The notes beneath the pieces were generated by a model. The model was not told where the DNA came from. It did no database searches and saw only the letters and a list, made by a program, of their open reading frames with translations. A DNA stretch of 64,000 nucleotides from Microlunatus kandeliicorticis. GTDB taxonomy: Bacteria > Actinomycetota > Actinomycetes > Propionibacteriales > Propionibacteriaceae. This document shows positions 62,490 through 64,000 of the stretch, piece after piece. The translations under genes and the position numbers were made by a program. The number at the start of each line of letters is the position of its first letter. Position 1 is the first letter of the stretch. The DNA is taken from positions 1 through 64,000 of the forward strand of contig NZ_JACGWT010000007.1 in assembly GCF_014137855.1 (NCBI RefSeq), written 5' to 3'.

Positions 62490-63524
62490 TCAGAGGCCGA
62501 GCCGGGCGGCGAGCTCCTCGGCGCTCAGCGAACCGGGGCCGGTGCCCTGCTTCGCCGCGGTCCGGGCCAGCGCGGCCAGCCGCTCGTTGACCGGGGCGGC
62601 CAGCCCGTGCTCACGGGCGAGCCGGGCGATCTCGCCGTTGAGGTAGTCGGTCTCGATGGTCCCCGTGCCACGGGCCAGCGACTGCCACGAGGAGCCGCCG
62701 AGCCGGTCGGGCTCCCCGGCCACCGGCGCGACGCTGAACGAGTCGTCGCGCGCCGCCTGCTCGGTGGCGTCGTCGGTGTAGGCGATCCCGCAGCCCTCGA
62801 GCACGGCGCGCGCCTCGCGGTCAGCGGCCGCCAGCACCGGGGCCGGATCGCCCTCGCCGACCAGCGCCTGGACGCTGTTGCCGAGGTTGCTGAGCAGCTT
62901 GCGGTACTTCCAGGCCATCACCTCGTCGGTGACGACGACCTCGCAGTCGGCGGCCCGCCAGTCGTCGCGCAGCGTGTCGAGCAGGGTGGCGTCCGCCTGC
63001 CGGGCTGTCTCGTCACCCGATCGGTGGTAGGCGCCGACGTGGAAGATCCCGCGGCGCGGGGTGGCCCGGACGATGACCTCGCCGGGTTCGAGGTAGACCG
63101 CGGGCATCCAGACGCAGACGGCGAACACCCGGGTGAAGTAGCGCAGCGCCATGCTCTCGCTGGTCACCCCGTTGAGTGCGGTGCAGACCGGCAGCCGCTC
63201 CCAGGCGGCCCCGACGCGTTCCCCGCTGTCCGGGTCGACGACGTCGGCGTCGGCCCACTCGGCCAGCGCGGTCACCGCCTGGTGGGTCTTGGTGCTCAGC
63301 ACCAGCACGTCGTCGGTGGTGAGCCGCAGCTCGTCGGGACCGGTGACCGCCTCGACCGGCACCCGGCGGTCGGACTCCGGGGTGCGGACCCGCAGCCCCT
63401 GGCTGCGGACGGCGTCGACGTGCGCCTGGCGTCCGACCAGCACGGCCGACCGGCCGGCCGCGGCCAGGCAGCCGCCGACCGCGCTCCCGATCGCCCCGGC
63501 CCCGATGATCACGTAGCGAGTCAC
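62490..63524 (-). CDS. ketopantoate reductase-like (ApbA/PanE family) protein
   Basis: A 344-residue NADP-dependent reductase fold. The start RYVIIGAGAIGSAVGGCLAA is the Rossmann loop, VLVLSTKTHQAV the next strand, and MAWKYRKLLSNLGNSVQAL carries the catalytic Lys and Asn. The C-terminal helical domain is present. It is about 40 residues longer than PanE, so another 2-oxoacid may be the substrate. A TAGGGT box 6 nt before the GTG shows a leaderless start. Confidence 0.88.
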   Translation of the reverse strand: MTRYVIIGAGAIGSAVGGCLAAAGRSAVLVGRQAHVDAVRSQGLRVRTPESDRRVPVEAVTGPDELRLTTDDVLVLSTKTHQAVTALAEWADADVVDPDSGERVGAAWERLPVCTALNGVTSESMALRYFTRVFAVCVWMPAVYLEPGEVIVRATPRRGIFHVGAYHRSGDETARQADATLLDTLRDDWRAADCEVVVTDEVMAWKYRKLLSNLGNSVQALVGEGDPAPVLAAADREARAVLEGCGIAYTDDATEQAARDDSFSVAPVAGEPDRLGGSSWQSLARGTGTIETDYLNGEIARLAREHGLAAPVNERLAALARTAAKQGTGPGSLSAEELAARLGL

Positions 63525-63570
63525 CGGATCACCCTAGGCTGACCTCTCCACCGACCGTCCGGGAGGACTG

Positions 63571-64000
63571 ATGGAGCTGCGGGTCCCGCTGGCCGTCCGC
63601 GACCTCGAGTTCGACGACCTGAGCGAGCTCGAGTGGAGCGGCGGGCCGAAGCACGTCGAGGCGCTGGCCGAGGCGATCGGGCTGCGGCTCGAGGGGCGCG
63701 CCGAGCTGCTGCTGGTGACCGCCGGCCGCCGCGCCCAGACGGTCGGCTGCGGGGCGGTCGACTACCGCAAGGCCGAGGACGCCGGCGAGCTCTGGATGCT
63801 CTCGGTGCACCCGGCCTGGCAGTCGCTGGGAGTGGGCACGGTGCTGATCGGCGCGCTCGAGGACCGGATCCGCGAGCGCGGGCTGCCGCGCGCCCGGCTC
63901 GGCGTCGAGCACGACAACCCGCGGGCCCACGCGCTCTACCGCCGGCTCGGCTACGTCGACGACGGCACCGAGCTCGACGGCTGGGGCGAGGGCGGCGGCC
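63571..64000 (+). CDS. GNAT acetyltransferase (partial, runs off window)
   Basis: The 143 visible residues start MELRVPLAVRDLEFDDLSEL. The acetyl-CoA loop is LSVHPAWQSLGVGTVLIGAL, followed by the ARLGVEHDNPRAHALYRRLG strand-helix typical of GNATs. The substrate is unknown. GGGAGGACTG precedes ATG 63571. The C-terminus lies outside the window. Confidence 0.88.
   Translation, partial: MELRVPLAVRDLEFDDLSELEWSGGPKHVEALAEAIGLRLEGRAELLLVTAGRRAQTVGCGAVDYRKAEDAGELWMLSVHPAWQSLGVGTVLIGALEDRIRERGLPRARLGVEHDNPRAHALYRRLGYVDDGTELDGWGEGGG

Noticed and set aside
1-64000. tRNA, rRNA, transposase, integrase or phage genes.
   Set aside because: None could be found by reading; small RNAs without strong hairpins could be missed.

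Overview
High-GC, densely coded chromosome from an actinomycete. Mycothiol genes (mycothione reductase, mshD), GlnR, a rex-hemA-hemC-hemD block, NUDIX/ppk synteny and very frequent leaderless starts (a TANNNT box 6-8 nt before an ATG/GTG) all point to Actinomycetota. A member of the Propionibacteriales is my best guess, but that is inference. No rRNA, tRNA, transposase, phage or CRISPR locus was seen.

Layout: 1-2.8 kb holds a partial MFS transporter, a phosphotransferase, a membrane protein split by an apparent frameshift, and an emfourin-like inhibitor. 2.8-5.5 kb is the most unusual part: a 219-residue protein built from 24 copies of the tetrapeptide INGV/INGL, a convergent TrmB/LuxR-type regulator, and two matching promoter regions. 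Each promoter carries two tandem TGTCC-N6-GGACA modules with a TANNNT -10 box at exactly the same distance. One promoter drives the INGV gene. The other drives an unassigned transcript of about 430 nt that ends in a strong hairpin. 5.6-12.2 kb holds pentose phosphate genes (gnd, gluconokinase), mobA-like, a CDP-alcohol phosphatidyltransferase, a GT2 glycosyltransferase, a Cds1-like PLP enzyme and a TmrB-like ATPase. 12.2-24.8 kb is a haem and cytochrome c block: rex, hemA, hemC, fused cobA/hemD, hemB, hemL, a phosphatase, TlpA/ResA-like, ccdA, resB and ccsB.

24.8-33.2 kb: an AbiEi/DUF559 gene between 56-bp direct repeats, a MarR/MFS pair, and a cysteine-catabolism operon (cysteine dioxygenase plus rhodanese) preceded by a SAM-IV riboswitch, a 32-residue Cys-ending leader peptide and a hairpin. 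Then come GDPD, mycothione reductase and a GH3 lipoprotein. 33.2-45.4 kb: DUF2510 protein, pstB divergent from pstS-pstC-pstA with a PHO box, an ABC exporter, mutT1-like, ppk and mshD; this is a phosphate/polyphosphate theme. 45.4-52.8 kb: membrane proteins, a CPBP protease, a two-component system, DUF1361, a second repeat-flanked gene (phosphotransferase), Imm5-like, DUF805 and glnR. 52.9-58.5 kb: MoaD/ThiS-like, a leaderless Cys-ending leader peptide, thiosulfate sulfurtransferase, SseC-like DUF1416, an SF1 helicase-like protein with degenerate ATPase motifs, dtd and a VOC protein. 58.6-64 kb: TrpB2, an 800-bp repeat array, PhyH dioxygenase with a divergent AraC regulator, a ketopantoate reductase-like protein and a partial GNAT.

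Intergenic spaces repeatedly hold a dispersed family with core TTCGACAGGCTCAG. It occurs as inverted terminator-like pairs and is expanded into tandem arrays with 28-, 34- and about 107-bp periods.
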